Assembly (NCBI GenBank): GCA_036023115.1
Contig: JAYKKT010000074.1
Location: 14,431,501 to 14,495,500, forward strand
Reading direction: 5' to 3'
Length of the DNA stretch: 64,000 nt
DNA from: Brasenia schreberi
Taxonomy: Eukaryota; Streptophyta; Magnoliopsida; Nymphaeales; Cabombaceae
Shown piece by piece: positions 31,669 to 42,954 of this stretch. Position numbers and translations under genes: made by a program. How positions within the stretch are numbered: position 1 is the stretch's first letter; the number at the start of each line of letters is the position of its first letter. The notes under the pieces were generated by a model. That model was given only the letters and a program-made list of their open reading frames with translations. It had not been told where the DNA came from and searched no databases.

Positions 31669-34128
31669 AGGAAAAGGCTTAGTTGTTGTTGTTGTTGTAG
31701 ATGATTTGTTTAGGAGGAGACTTAAATGAACATGTCGGTAAAGAGACATTAGGATATCAAGGTATTCATGGAAACTTTGGTTTTGGGGATAGAAATGAGG
31801 AAGGTAAGAAGATTTTAAATTTTGCTATGACATTTGATCTCTTTATAGTCAATACAATCTTCAAAAACCGAGATGAACATTTAATTACTTATAAGAGTGG
31901 CTTATCACAAACACAAATTGATTACTTTATTTATAGAAAAAAAGATAGAGCATGTTATAAAGATTGCAAGGTAATTATAGGAGAAAGCTTAACCACTCAA
32001 CATCGACTTTTAGTTATGTATTTACAAATAAAAAAATGGTCAAAGAAAAGAGTGCATCGAGCTATTCGGACTAGTTGGTGAAACCTCAAAAGCGAGAAAC
32101 AAGACATATTTAAACAGAAAGTCTTTCAAGGAGATGCTTGGAATTATGTTGGTACACCTTGTGATATGTGGAACAATATGGCTATACATATTACGAAAGT
32201 TGCGAAAGATTTGTTAGGTGAATGTAAGGGAGGTGTACTGGAACAAAAAGAAGCTTTGTGGTGGAGTGAAGTAGTGCAAAATAAAATCAAGGCAAAGAGA
32301 GCATGTTACAAATTACATTACATTAAGAAAACTTGTGAAACTTTAGAGGCTTATAAGAAAGCAAAGAAGAAAGCGAAAAAGGTTTGAAGTAAAAGCTAAA
32401 ATTTGGGAGGATTTATATAAAAAACTCAACTCAAAAGAGGGTGAAAGAGATATTTTTAGGATAGCTAGGGCTAGAGATAAGAAAACTATAGATCTTATTT
32501 ATGTTAGATGCATTAAGGATGAGGATGAAAAAATTTTAGTGGCAAATGATATATAAGAAATAGATGAAAAAACTATTTTTATAAGTTTTTTAATGAAAAT
32601 AAAGATGTTAGTATTAGCTTAGAAGAGTTAGCCAAATCAGAAAAGTATATAAACCACAATTTCTACCGATGTATTCAAAAGAATGAAGTCAAAGAGGCTC
32701 TTAAACATATGAAGGGTGGTAAATCGGTAGGACCAGACAATATTCCTATAGAAGTTTCGAAAATCCTAAGAGAAAGAGGAATCACTTGGCTCACAAGACT
32801 ATTTAATGAAATATGGAGAAACCAAAAGATGCCTTAGGGATGGAGAGAGGTACACTTATACCCATATACAAGAACAAGGGAGACATTTAGAATTGTGCGA
32901 ATTATCAGGGTATCAAGTTAATGAGTCATACTATAAAATTATGAAAAAGAATTATTGAACATAGGTTAAGACAAATATCGAGTACAATAGATAACCAATT
33001 TAGATTCATGCCAGGCAGATATACTGTTGAAGTGATTCACCTTTTTAGCCGTCTTATGAAATATTTAAGAGCAAAACAGAAAGATCTTCACATAATATTT
33101 ATTGATCTAGAAAAAGCTTACCAACGGAGGTTCTTTCGAGAACCTTAGAAAAAAGAGATATCCCATTTATAGGAAACATTTATGATGGTGCAAAAACATG
33201 TATGAATACTCATGAAGGAATGTCAGACTTCTTTGAAGTTAATATTGGGTTACATCAAGGATCAACTTTAAGTCCATACTTATTTATAATGGTGATTGAT
33301 GAGTTAACAAAACATATTCAAGATGAAGTACCTTGGTGTATATTATTTACAGATGACATTGTGTTAGTGGATGAGTCTAAGAAAAAAGTCAATAAAAAAT
33401 TAGAATTATGGAGAGAAACATTAGAATGTAAAGGCTTCTGAGTTAGTAGAACAAAGACAAAATAATATGGAATGTAAGTTTGATCATCTGGTTACTTCAA
33501 AGGACATAGAAATTAAAAATGGCACACATTGCATCTCCCAAAAGAAAAGTTTTAAATACCTAGGGTCAATTTTTAAGAGTGATGAAAAAATTGATGAAGA
33601 TGTTACGCATAAAATTAATGTTGGTTGGTTAAAACGGAAAGGAGCATCAAGTATTTCTTTATGATAAGAAGATACCATAAAAGTTAAAAGATAAATATTA
33701 TAGAGCAACAATTAGACCTGTCATGTTTTATGATTATGAGTGTTGGGCAATTAATCATCATATACAAAAGATGTCTGTGACAAAAATGAAAATGTTGAGA
33801 TAGATGAGTGGTCATACAAGAAAATACCGTTTACATAATGAGGTTATTAGAAATAAATTATGTGTGGCACCAATAGATGATAAAATGAGAGAATATCATT
33901 TAAAGTGATTTGGGCATATAGAAAGAAGAACCTATAAGAAGGTATTAAAAACTAGATTTTGAAAGTATTAAAAGAGATAGAGGACGACTACAAAAGTGTT
34001 GGAAAGAAACAATAAAGAATAATCTAGCTTATTATGAGTTAACTGACACATGATAGAACTATGTGGAAACAAAGAATCCATGTAGCCGACCCCATCTAGT
34101 ATGAGAAAAGGCTTAGTTGTTGTTGTTG

Positions 34129-35095
34129 TTAGTGTAATCAATCTGAGATATCAAAGAAACATAAATGACCATACCTTATTTATTAAAAGAGGAAAGAGGA
34201 TATCTCTTTTGATAGTCTATGTTGATGATATTATTGTTACTAGCAATAATGTTAAGAGATTACAAAGATTTGGTAGATTAAACTACCTTTTGAGAATAGA
34301 AGTGCTTTATTCAAACAAAGGTGTATTTCTAATATAGAGAAAGTATCCTATGGATATGCTCAAGAATACAAAAATGATAGAACTATATGGATAATGAAAT
34401 CCCTATGGAATTGAATTTAAAGTTACATCTAGGTGATCACGAGGACTACAAAGATGTGAGCACATATCAAAGATTAGTAAGTAAGTTAATTTATCCTACT
34501 ATTATTTGTCCTTATATTGCTTATGCAGTGAATGGTAAGCAGATTTATACATGCTCCCTCAAAAACTCATATGCAGGTTGTATACAGTATTCTAAGGTAT
34601 CTGAAAAGTTCTCCTGGTCATGGGATACTCTATATTAATAGAGGATACCTTAATATTAAAGTTTTTTCATATGCAGATCGGGAAGGTTCACATGATGACA
34701 AAAAATCTACTTTCGAATACATCACAACGATCAGTGGTAATATTGTTTCATGAAAAAGACATAGTATTGAGCAATTGCACAAGAAATGTGTGAAGGTCTT
34801 TGGTTAAAGTCTCTCATAGCTGAGTTGGGTATAGAAAATGACAGTGCTATTCTCCTTTTTTGCAATAGTAAAACTGCTATACAAATTGCCTCTAACCCAG
34901 TCTATCATGAAAGGACCAAGCACATTGAAATTGATTCACTTCATCCGTAAGAAAGTTATCAACAAAGCATTTCAGGTGATTTATATTGTGTCTAAAGAAC
35001 AGTGTGCAGATTTTCTTACAAATGATGTAAAAAGATCCAACCAAGTGAATATCCTTAGCAAGTTGGCTGTTGTCAACATCTTCCTCCCAACTTAA
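34129..35095 (+). pseudogene. Copia-C reverse transcriptase 3' part and RNase H
   Basis: SLLIVYVDDIIVTSNN (34200-34245) contains the copia RT Y-V-D-D box. Then FGRLNYLLRIEVLYSNKGVF, YQRLVSKLIYPTII, an RNase H region (34600-34800), and FCNSKTAIQIASNPVYHERT / HIEIDSLHP-like RNase H end near 34860-34950. Frameshifted in at least four places. A purine-rich PPT (AAAGGGGAG) precedes the 3' LTR. Confidence 0.9.
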
Positions 35096-35102
35096 AGGGG
35101 AG

Positions 35103-35360
35103 TATTGAGAAGTAACGGTGGATTAGTTCAGGATCTCTGGTCCTAACATTAGCTCTTTAGTGTAACTTGTTAATTGTTTTGTTAGTGTAAGGATAAATTA
35201 GTCTTTCAAATTAAAACACTTTTATATAAGTTGTCATTAAGAAAACCTAAAAAAATAAGATAAAAGATAACAGCCGCAGGTGTGTGTGGCAAATGAGAGG
35301 GCGACCTCTGCTACTTCATGTACGAGACAAATTCATATCAATAAAGATTTCTTTATAAAG
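35103..35360 (+). repeat. Copia-C 3' LTR
   Basis: Begins TATTGAGAAG (TG has become TA) directly after the PPT and ends near TTTCTTTATAA. It shares TTAGCTCTTTAGTGTAACTT and AACAGCCGCAGGTGTG-type blocks with the 5' LTR at 17376, with several substitutions and short gaps. Confidence 0.92.
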
Positions 35361-37250
35361 GCTTCTTAACTACATCAAGTTGAGGTCAATGTATGAAGTG
35401 ATACCATAATATTAAGGGATTTCAAAGTTTTCTTTTGTATCTACTTGAAATTCAAAATTTCAGTTTTACATATATAATATGTATCTTTATATATGCATAT
35501 ATAATATACATTGTGTCCATATGTCCTCGTACTCATACTTTTGAAGTTCCCATGTTCCCATGTTGTGTCTTTATATACATATACTTAAATGGGAAAAGAA
35601 AAACTGGCAGCCTAGAAGGGAGGTTAAGATTACAGAATTGAAATATTAGGTGATTCACTTTCTAAATTTGATTAGACAAAAGCTAGAAAAAGTGTCTACT
35701 ATTCAAGCTTTTAGACTTATACACCCGCATAGGCCTCTTAAGAAAAAGACAAACTCAACATTACCAAATAAAATCTTTCAATTGATGACATCACATCATA
35801 CAGTGGATAGAAACAGATAAGCAGTAGGGATATTTTAGCATGCATCAGCAACTGCATAGGCAAAGCCATATCATGTCTATTTGGGCCAGAGATCCAGTAA
35901 CTAATATAATTGCTTTGTGAAACTTGCCTATAGTGCCTATGCATCTTTAGAAATATAATTCATGATTATACAAGCATATCTTGCTGGACCTCATCCTACT
36001 TTCTTTATGCACAAATACAAATTTTAACACAAAGGGAAGAGAAGAATAGATTAGGGTAATGAGTGTGTTAGAACCTATTCTTCATCTTCAAACCCTACCA
36101 TACACTTGATATAGATATAAGTGGTACCCATTCTTATAAATACTAAGTAATATGCACATTCTCGTCACAGATGATCGATTGGATTGATTGTGGGATCAGT
36201 GATATCCAATGTAATCTTGTTATTCTGTAGGAAGAATATCATCCAGTCTGTAAGAAGGGCTATTGCCAAGTACCAGCGGATTTCAATGCCTACATGCAAT
36301 TATGGTCAGAAAACACCGATGACAGAATTGAAGTGCCCGACCCAACAGGTGACAGAAAGAAAAGAAGATTCCATCATCTTTTGCATCTTTCAATTGACCA
36401 AAATATGGAAAAAAAATAGGTAGTCTTGATGTATCATGTATCAAATACACTCCAACAAAACTTAAGTATGTGCCTACTGATTATTAGTTAAGCACGTCCA
36501 TGTTTGAGACTAATGCTTTAAGCATGAAAATTAGGTGCATTCGTTGATGTCTGGAACTACTACTGCAAGAATGTCCTGACACACGCATCCTCTACTCTTA
36601 CAGGTTTACCATCTTAGCCCCCACAAGCCCCCAACACAAGCATGTTGTATACCACAACATGAGTTGCCAAATACAAACTATTACAAGAGAAACTAACATA
36701 CCAATGAAATAGTCAACTCACATTATTACATTATTCTATATGCAAAGACCTATGAGCTAACACTACCTGGTACGATAATCCACCATCCAACAACATCCCA
36801 TACTGCCACGAAGTTTGGATCTATACCAAATAATGTTTTACTTGCACACAAGCCAAATCATGCGCTGCATCAATACAAGTAATAAAGCAATTCCAAATCA
36901 CATGTATAATCATCTCAAAGCATTAATGAGCAATTCTCGATCACATGAATCGTTCAAAAGAAGTAAAACTATCTCAAACATGTATCCATAGAGATCATAT
37001 CCATAATCCACCTCCCTCAACCTCCCAGTCAAATCCAATACTTAAGAGGCAGCTCCTTTTCAAATCACCTCTCGAGGTAAAATTATTATTAAAATATAAA
37101 CTATCCGATAAGAAAACCATCATTTCAACTAGAATGCAAATCAGAGTCTAAATGACTCATCCTAAATCTATTTTTTCTAATCTAAAATCACTTGATTTGT
37201 TTCCTAAATCTCAATAAAACTATTATATTAATATATTACATTTAATTACG
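35361..37250. other. AT-rich intergenic sequence, nothing recognised
   Basis: Only short open frames without recognisable motifs. A 79-codon frame at 36184-36423 has no known domain. Confidence 0.5.
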
Positions 37251-37254
37251 AAAT

Positions 37255-37920
37255 CAACGTTTCAGAACTGCATCGAAAACGGGCCCTGAACGGCCTGGAT
37301 CAATTTGGATTCTGTGCGATCCAATTAAGGGTTCTCAATCTGTTCATCCTAACTGGGTCCAGTCTAACAGGATCCATTTATTATAAAACATACCAGAACC
37401 GTGTCAATTGAAGGACACGGTCTCCTGGACACCGTCGTTTCCGGACCGGCCCTCCATGACACGGGCAGTCAGACACGACACTGACATAGATCGCCGCCGT
37501 TCTCCGCCAGTTCCGACCCCAAAACCCCCATTTTTCGACGTTTTTCAACATAGCCACCACTACAGACCGGTACGTCACCGCCAGGTGGACCGGTTTCCGC
37601 TTTCAGCCGTCGTCGTTCGGCGGCGGTTTCGCCGGGAAAACGCAAAATCAGAAAGCAAGGGCAGAACTCTGGAAATCCGTCGGAAAATATAGATTTTCCG
37701 GCCGTTTTCTTGCTCCTCGACATCCGAGGACTGACCCAATGGGCTTTCCCTCGATTCTCTTTCGATCTATCCCTAGAACACCCGATTTGGAGGCGATTTC
37801 GCTGAAAACTCGGAGTGGAAAAAAGAAGAAGCAAACGGAGTACCTCAAAAACCCGACGTGTTTCCCCTTATTCCGCTCGTTTTCCGGCGCTTCCACCAAC
37901 CTCCAATTTCCGGAAACCAG

Positions 37921-37973
<53 letters not shown>

Positions 37974-38185
37974 TTGCTGCATGCAGCAGCATCGCCAGGA
38001 GCAGCCCACCTGGGCGTTCCGTGGTAATCGAGCAGGAGGGCGGTGACCCTCCTGCCATTCGGGTCTGGGTTGGATCAGATCCGGGTATTACGGTTAAGAC
38101 CAATGAAAAGCGGTCGTTTGTATTAACCAACTTGAATGAACCTTCTTTTAACGTTAACGATGATATTTTAGTATTCCTGGGGTAA
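37255..38185. other. GC-rich island with (TC)n tract, class unknown
   Basis: Sharply higher GC than either side, with overlapping open frames on both strands (37408-37692 and 37739-38185 plus; 37834-37469 minus). This probably reflects composition rather than coding. A (TC)24 tract runs 37923-37970. It could be a diverged LTR or the first exon of a lost gene; I recognise neither. Confidence 0.4.
37923..37970 (+). repeat. (TC)n microsatellite
   Basis: About 24 uninterrupted TC units. Confidence 0.97.
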
Positions 38186-38780
38186 CTATTATGAGATGAT
38201 TTGGGGGATTTTATACAATGATTTTGGTCCTAGCATTGTTTCGAATCCCCATCTTGAAGTTAAGATCTTAAGACAAAGGGGACTACAAAAGAGTTTCAAG
38301 CCCAAAACCGGGATTAGGCCGGTTTTGGTCCCGGTTTGAAACCGCCAATGCCCTTTCCAGTTCCAGGTTGAATCCTAAACCACCTAGAGCAAAGCTAAAA
38401 TCATAATAAAATTTGAAATTTTGAAAAAAAAATGAAATTGATTGTTTGAAATCATGGGTTCCCGTTTTGACTCGATGAAACCAGAATCAAACCAGACAAT
38501 CCTCGGTTTCAAATCCAATTCCTGACCCAATTCAGTTCTAGTTGAAACCACCGGGCCAGTTAAAAAACCGGCTTAATCCACACGGAGAGGCTTAGACCCA
38601 GTCATTTCTCGAATGATCTCCCAGTGTGACGCTATTGAGGAGGCAAAGTTCATATCCGGATGTGAATCTACCTTGACAAGGGACAATGTTGAGGGTGACA
38701 AGGTACACACATGGGGTTGGATCTAATAATTTCTCGCCAATCCAGTATAACACGAGTTTGTGCCTGCTTTTCCCCAAGGA

Positions 38781-39610
38781 ATTGGGTCCTATTGTAGAAC
38801 ACCATTGCCGATAGTTTTAACCATTAGAATATGCCCAACTACAACAGTCGGAATTGGATCTTATTTCCTAAGGAATTGTCATTGCTGACAGTTTTTGATC
38901 GTCGGAATATGTCTAACTACAACAGTTAGAATTGGGTCCTATTGTAGAACACCATTGCTGACAGTTTTAACCATTAGAATATGCCCAAATACAACAGTCG
39001 GAATCGGATCCTATTTCCTACGGAATTGTCATTGCTGACAGTTTTTGATCGTCGGAATATGTCTAACTACAACAGTTAGAATTGGGTCCTACTGTAGAAC
39101 ACCATTGCTGACAGTTTTAACCATTAGAATATGCCCAAATACAACAGTTGGAATTGGATCCTATTTCCTACGGAATTGTCATTGCTGACAGTTTTTGATC
39201 GTCGGAATATGTCTAACTACAACAGTTAGAATTGGGTCCTATTGTAGAACACCAATGCTGACAGTTTTAACCATTAGAATATGCCCAAATACAACAGTCG
39301 GAATTGGATTCTATTTCCTACGGAATTGTCATTGCTGACAGTTTTTGATCGTTGGAATATGTCTAACTACAACAGGTAGAATTGGGTCCTATTGTAGAAG
39401 TGTCTAATGGAGTTTGATAATACGAACTCCACCTTCATATATCAGTGTCAATGAAGAATTGGGTCCTATTCCCTAAGGAATTGTCGTTGCTGACAGTTTT
39501 GACCGTCGTAATATGTCCAACTATAACAGTTAAAAATTGGGTCCTATTGCACAAGTGTCTAATGGAGTTCAATAATACGAACTCCACCTTCATATATCAG
39601 TTTCAATGAA
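38781..39610 (+). repeat. Tandem satellite, 75-bp units in 150-bp dimers
   Basis: ATTGGGTCCTATTGTAGAAC starts at 38781, 38931, 39081, 39231 and 39381, an exact 150-bp period. Each unit has two related 75-bp halves: one starts ATTGGGTCCTATTGTAG, the other ATTGGATC(C/T)TATTTCCTA, and both contain GCTGACAGTTTT and TACAACAG. Four full dimers are followed by a degenerate piece and a second repeat, GTGTCTAATGGAGTT..TATATCAGT, at about 39399 and 39546. Confidence 0.95.
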
Positions 39611-41930
39611 GTGTGTTTAGAGAAGGTTTCTTCATTAAATTTGTTTTATTACACGAATCATAGATGCCGGTGGATCGGTTTGACAGTGATTGTGCTCTCT
39701 TATAATCCAGTATATGGTTTTTGAAGAGAAAATTAGTTTCAACACTTAATAATTGAACTGGATTCAAATTCATACAATCGCGAGCTTCTTTGGACATCGG
39801 GATGTATTTTGTGTAGGTACGCACTCGGGCTCTATAAGATAGAAACTTTGGTGAGAGTGAGCACTTCCAATTTTCTACAAAGTGGACTTTTAGAAAGCAT
39901 ACCATACGGATTTGTCTCAAAAGATTATACCTGAAAATTCATCGGGGACGAGAAGGTAGAAGATTGGTATTGGAATCCTGATTTCTCGATTCATATCGAA
40001 AGGCTGCTTAACCCCCTCAAAGTAATTTGGCCATGTCTTTGTCTTGAAAACTCTGATGATTATTTATGTGTTGAGAAGTGAACTTAGCGAATTATTTAAA
40101 TTCCTGAAGTTTTAGAACTTAGGGAGTTACACAATATATATATATATATATATATGGAAAACTGGATCCTCCCTATTTCTGACATGTTAATCTATTGCTT
40201 TACAGTGGTATTGATGTAATTTAGAAATTTTACAGAATTTTTAAAAAAGTACCTATTATAATGTTATTATTCTAGTACTCTTAAAAAGTAACGATCATGC
40301 ATAAATGGGAGGAATATAATCACTCTCTCTTTATATATTATATTACATATATAGAGAGAGAGAAATTAGATCTTGTCCACTGTTCATGTTACCCAGTCAT
40401 ACTCAATCGTTATTTTCAGATACATGAGTATAATAATATTGTCATTCATTCTTTTTTGAAAACCCTAAATTTTTTTACATTACACTCTTGCTATCAAAAC
40501 CTAATGGTTGGAGCATGAGTGGGGCATGAGTGTGCTTGTCAATAGTGGGCAATATTTGATTTTCCTATACATATATGTATGTGTGTGTGGAGAAATTAGT
40601 CCATGCACACATTAATCCATGGTTTCATTTTTTTAAAGATTTCAACGGTTCAATTTTAAAGATCAATGGTTGAGATTTCTAAGTAAAAAAGCAAATAGTA
40701 CTACATTTATTGCACCTAAAAAAAGCACTAAATATTTTTTTGCTAAAGCATGAATTGATGTGTGCATGGATCATGCTCTCTCTACATGTATGTACGCATG
40801 GACTATGCTCTATATGTATGTAGGTATATGTGTGTATATATATGCATGTGTGTGTGAGAGAGACTGGGGGTTGGGTAAATGGATTGATACCAGTAACAAG
40901 TTAAGTCGTAACTCTTAGAGCTAAATAATGTGTTCGATGTATATGCCTAATGTGAATTCAGTTTGTATGCGTGATGTGATGGCTTTTTTTTGTGTGTGTG
41001 TGTAATTGCTCATAAAACTTTATGCGTTTCATGTATGAATGAATCATGCATCTTTTAGGTCTCATTTCTTTGTTTTCCTATTGCCCAGAACATTTTACCA
41101 AGAAATGTTTATTTTCCCACCACTAAGCTGTAAAACAAGCCTAGAAGCTTCTTGTCCAGTCCAGCTGAGCTCGAATTGGCTTGGCTCATGAACGTAAACC
41201 TATTGAGCTATGAACATGCCCAACTGAGCTTGGTCGTGCAAGCTCGTCAACCTAAATCAGCTGAGCTAAGCTGAGCTCGTTTGGAGATATCTTGTGGAAT
41301 AAACGAACATACACGTATACACACACACACAAACGCGCGCTCAATAGATCAAGAATTTTATTTCCACTGTAAAAATAGCATAACAAAATCTAACTTTAAA
41401 AATAAGTGAAGAACTTATATTTCTAGTTAAACAATATAAAGTTTAACCTTTTTAAGTTAATGAGTTGGTCTTAGTTGAGCTTATCAACTCATCATCTTGG
41501 CTCATGCTCGATTGTTCTGGGCTCGTTTTGTAGCTATAAGGGATCTGAGTGACACACTTCTTTTTTCTTGTTTTTCTCTTGAAGGTCAAGCGGAGTTAGG
41601 CATATCCCTACATATACTGTTGATGATTATATAGTGGAAGCCAATTTAGAGGATGATCTTTTTAACAATGCTCTAGTTTTAACTTAGTTAATTTCGTCAA
41701 GTTTATAGCTACAAAGTTAAATATGTATCTAGCTTTGTCAATTTTTGAGAAAAGCTGCAATAATACCAAATTCATCTGGAAATTAGAAACTAAATGGATC
41801 CTGAATATATTATTCCCCGAATATGCTTAATTTAATTTTCATCACTTGCAAATCATGTAGGCCAACCTGAATTAATTACGCATTATTGCATTGAGTACAG
41901 AAATTCTCCAATTCCACGGATCCAAAAAGT
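39611..41930. other. AT-rich intergenic sequence with short microsatellites
   Basis: No gene seen. Short (AT)n at about 40134-40155. A stretch at 41150-41300 is rich in GAGCTC/GAGCTT-type words, as is 51540-51660, and may belong to a dispersed non-coding repeat. Confidence 0.5.
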
Positions 41931-41934
41931 TGTT

Positions 41935-42070
41935 TCGGGTGGGGAGGACTTCATGTTCGAGCGAGACAGGCTTTTAAAAATCAATGTATGCAAGCAGTGG
42001 GAATCGAACCCTCTGTCTGGTAGAGTCGAGAGCCTGGCCAGGCGAGCTTACACCCTGAGTGCAGAACTGC
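41935..42070 (-). mobile_element. tRNA-derived SINE-like sequence
   Basis: The minus strand carries a perfect B-box, GGTTCGATTCC (42010-42000), with an A-box-like TAAGCTCGCCTGG about 28 bp upstream, the arrangement of an internal Pol III promoter. The sequence then continues into a non-tRNA body. The body word GTTTCGGGTGGGG resembles GTTTCGGGTAGAG at 51877. It is not a functional tRNA: no acceptor stem or cloverleaf could be drawn. Confidence 0.5.
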
Positions 42071-42462
42071 CACTTATAATTCAACACCAAATATTTCAAT
42101 ATAACTTAAAAGCTTTTAATTGAAGACAAATTCCAGAGGAAGCAGCGATTTCTGTGATTGAGGTGGTGAGACCGACTCTGTGTGTGTGTGCGTGTTTTTC
42201 TAAAATTGGTGTTTCGTGTTATGTGTGTGTGTCGTGTGGGACACGTGTTTCTGTTACATTTGTTTGGTAATTCGTGCTAATGTGAAGACCAACCAGATTG
42301 AGCTCGTGTTTGTGTTGGACACGGGAAAAATGGGTTTCCACATTCAGGTTGACTGCTTACACATAGATTCATTCAATCAATCTATGTTAGATTTTTGCCA
42401 TGAAAGTGGCTCAAAAAAGATGATTTTGATGAAGAAAAGAAAAAAGCAAAGCAACAACATTG

Positions 42463-42600
42463 TCGAGCAATAGCTCAAGTAGCTAGAGGGTTGACTCACA
42501 AATTCAAGGTCATGAGTTTGGTGCCCAGAGCATGCATTTGGGGTCGGCCTCCCGATGTATAAAAGGAAAGAAGAAAAAAAAGAGAACAATAATGTTCTTT
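42463..42600 (+). mobile_element. SINE-like sequence, family 2
   Basis: TAGCTCAAGTAGCTAGAGGG (A-box-like), then GGTCATGAGTTTGGTGCCC (degenerate B-box), then AGAGCATGCATTTGGGG, ending in an A/G-rich tail. Related pieces lie at 47396-47490 (minus) and 47565-47660 (plus). It lies just upstream of LINE-A. Confidence 0.5.
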
Positions 42601-42954
42601 TATAACTTTCATTTTTTATCAATTGCATTGTCGGTCCCAAGCCCAGATAAAGGAGGAGGGTTGTGTTAGGCTTCCGACAGTCAGCGTAAAACTTCGTCGG
42701 ATTTTCACAACATGGATTACAAAAATTATGACCATTACTTTGGGGCGTCCCCGCCTAGCAACGTGCTGCAGAGCCCAAATGCAGTAAGAAGTAAGCAAGG
42801 GCCACTACATTTTCGCCCGAATGTAGTGAATCAATTGCAGAGAGGGTTCCCACATCATGGACGGATGTGGGTAAAGAAGTTAGTCCCACTACATTGCCGC
42901 CCGAATGTAGTGAAAATTTTTTAGAGAGGGTCTCCGTATTTTGATTATGAACGG

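Larger units (their letters stand above)
28401..31715 (+). mobile_element. Near-full-length RTE LINE (LINE-B) with perfect 17-bp target duplication
   Basis: The body is 28418-31698, ending in (TTG)n. AGATGATTTGTTTAGGA lies at 28401-28417 and 31699-31715. A structured leader (28418-28530) is followed by the endonuclease start (KIRIGSWNIGTLSGK, 28812-28856), endonuclease body (29066-29455, with SQTQIDYFICRKK), linker, RT and C-terminal region. Lesions relative to LINE-A and LINE-F: a 4-nt loss near 28890, TGA at 28988, an extra A in the A-run at 29443-29451, a TAA near 29528, and a premature end at 31013. The target is LINE-F. Confidence 0.95.
28210..34128 (+). mobile_element. Old RTE LINE (LINE-F), split by LINE-B
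   Basis: The left piece 28210-28417 (endonuclease region, ACGATATGGTGACCGAATC) and the right piece 31699-34128 are one continuous LINE once LINE-B and one copy of its target duplication are removed. The right piece carries the endonuclease end (31701-32081), linker (32166-32387), RT with [13 protein letters not shown] (33202-33441) and C-terminal region, ending in (TTG)n at 34110-34126. Many stops and frameshifts show it is older than LINE-B. It is inserted in the copia-C RT. Confidence 0.9.
17376..35360 (+). mobile_element. Ty1/copia element (copia-C), 18 kb because of nested insertions
   Basis: The two LTRs (17376-17645 and 35103-about 35360) agree at roughly nine bases in ten by eye. Between them on the plus strand, in copia order: primer site, gag, protease, integrase start, then foreign DNA (19770 to about 27320), then RT start (27700-28200), a split LINE (28210-34128), and RT end, RNase H, PPT and 3' LTR. 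Removing the insertions leaves roughly 4.7 kb, a normal copia length after some loss. Multiple stops show it is dead. No clear 5-bp target duplication was found. Confidence 0.9.

Noticed and set aside
31699..34128. A separate LINE inserted head to tail after LINE-B
   Set aside because: Its first bases are the right copy of the LINE-B target duplication and continue the LINE-F sequence broken at 28417.
37739..38185. 148-codon frame with a (Ser-Leu)n run
   Set aside because: The run is the (TC)n tract; overlapping frames exist on both strands and no domain is visible.
38781..39610. CRISPR-like regular repeats
   Set aside because: Plant context; the units are contiguous 75/150-bp satellites with no unique spacers.
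42000..42050. Candidate tRNA gene because of a perfect B-box
   Set aside because: No acceptor stem or anticodon arm could be paired; better explained as a SINE-like remnant.
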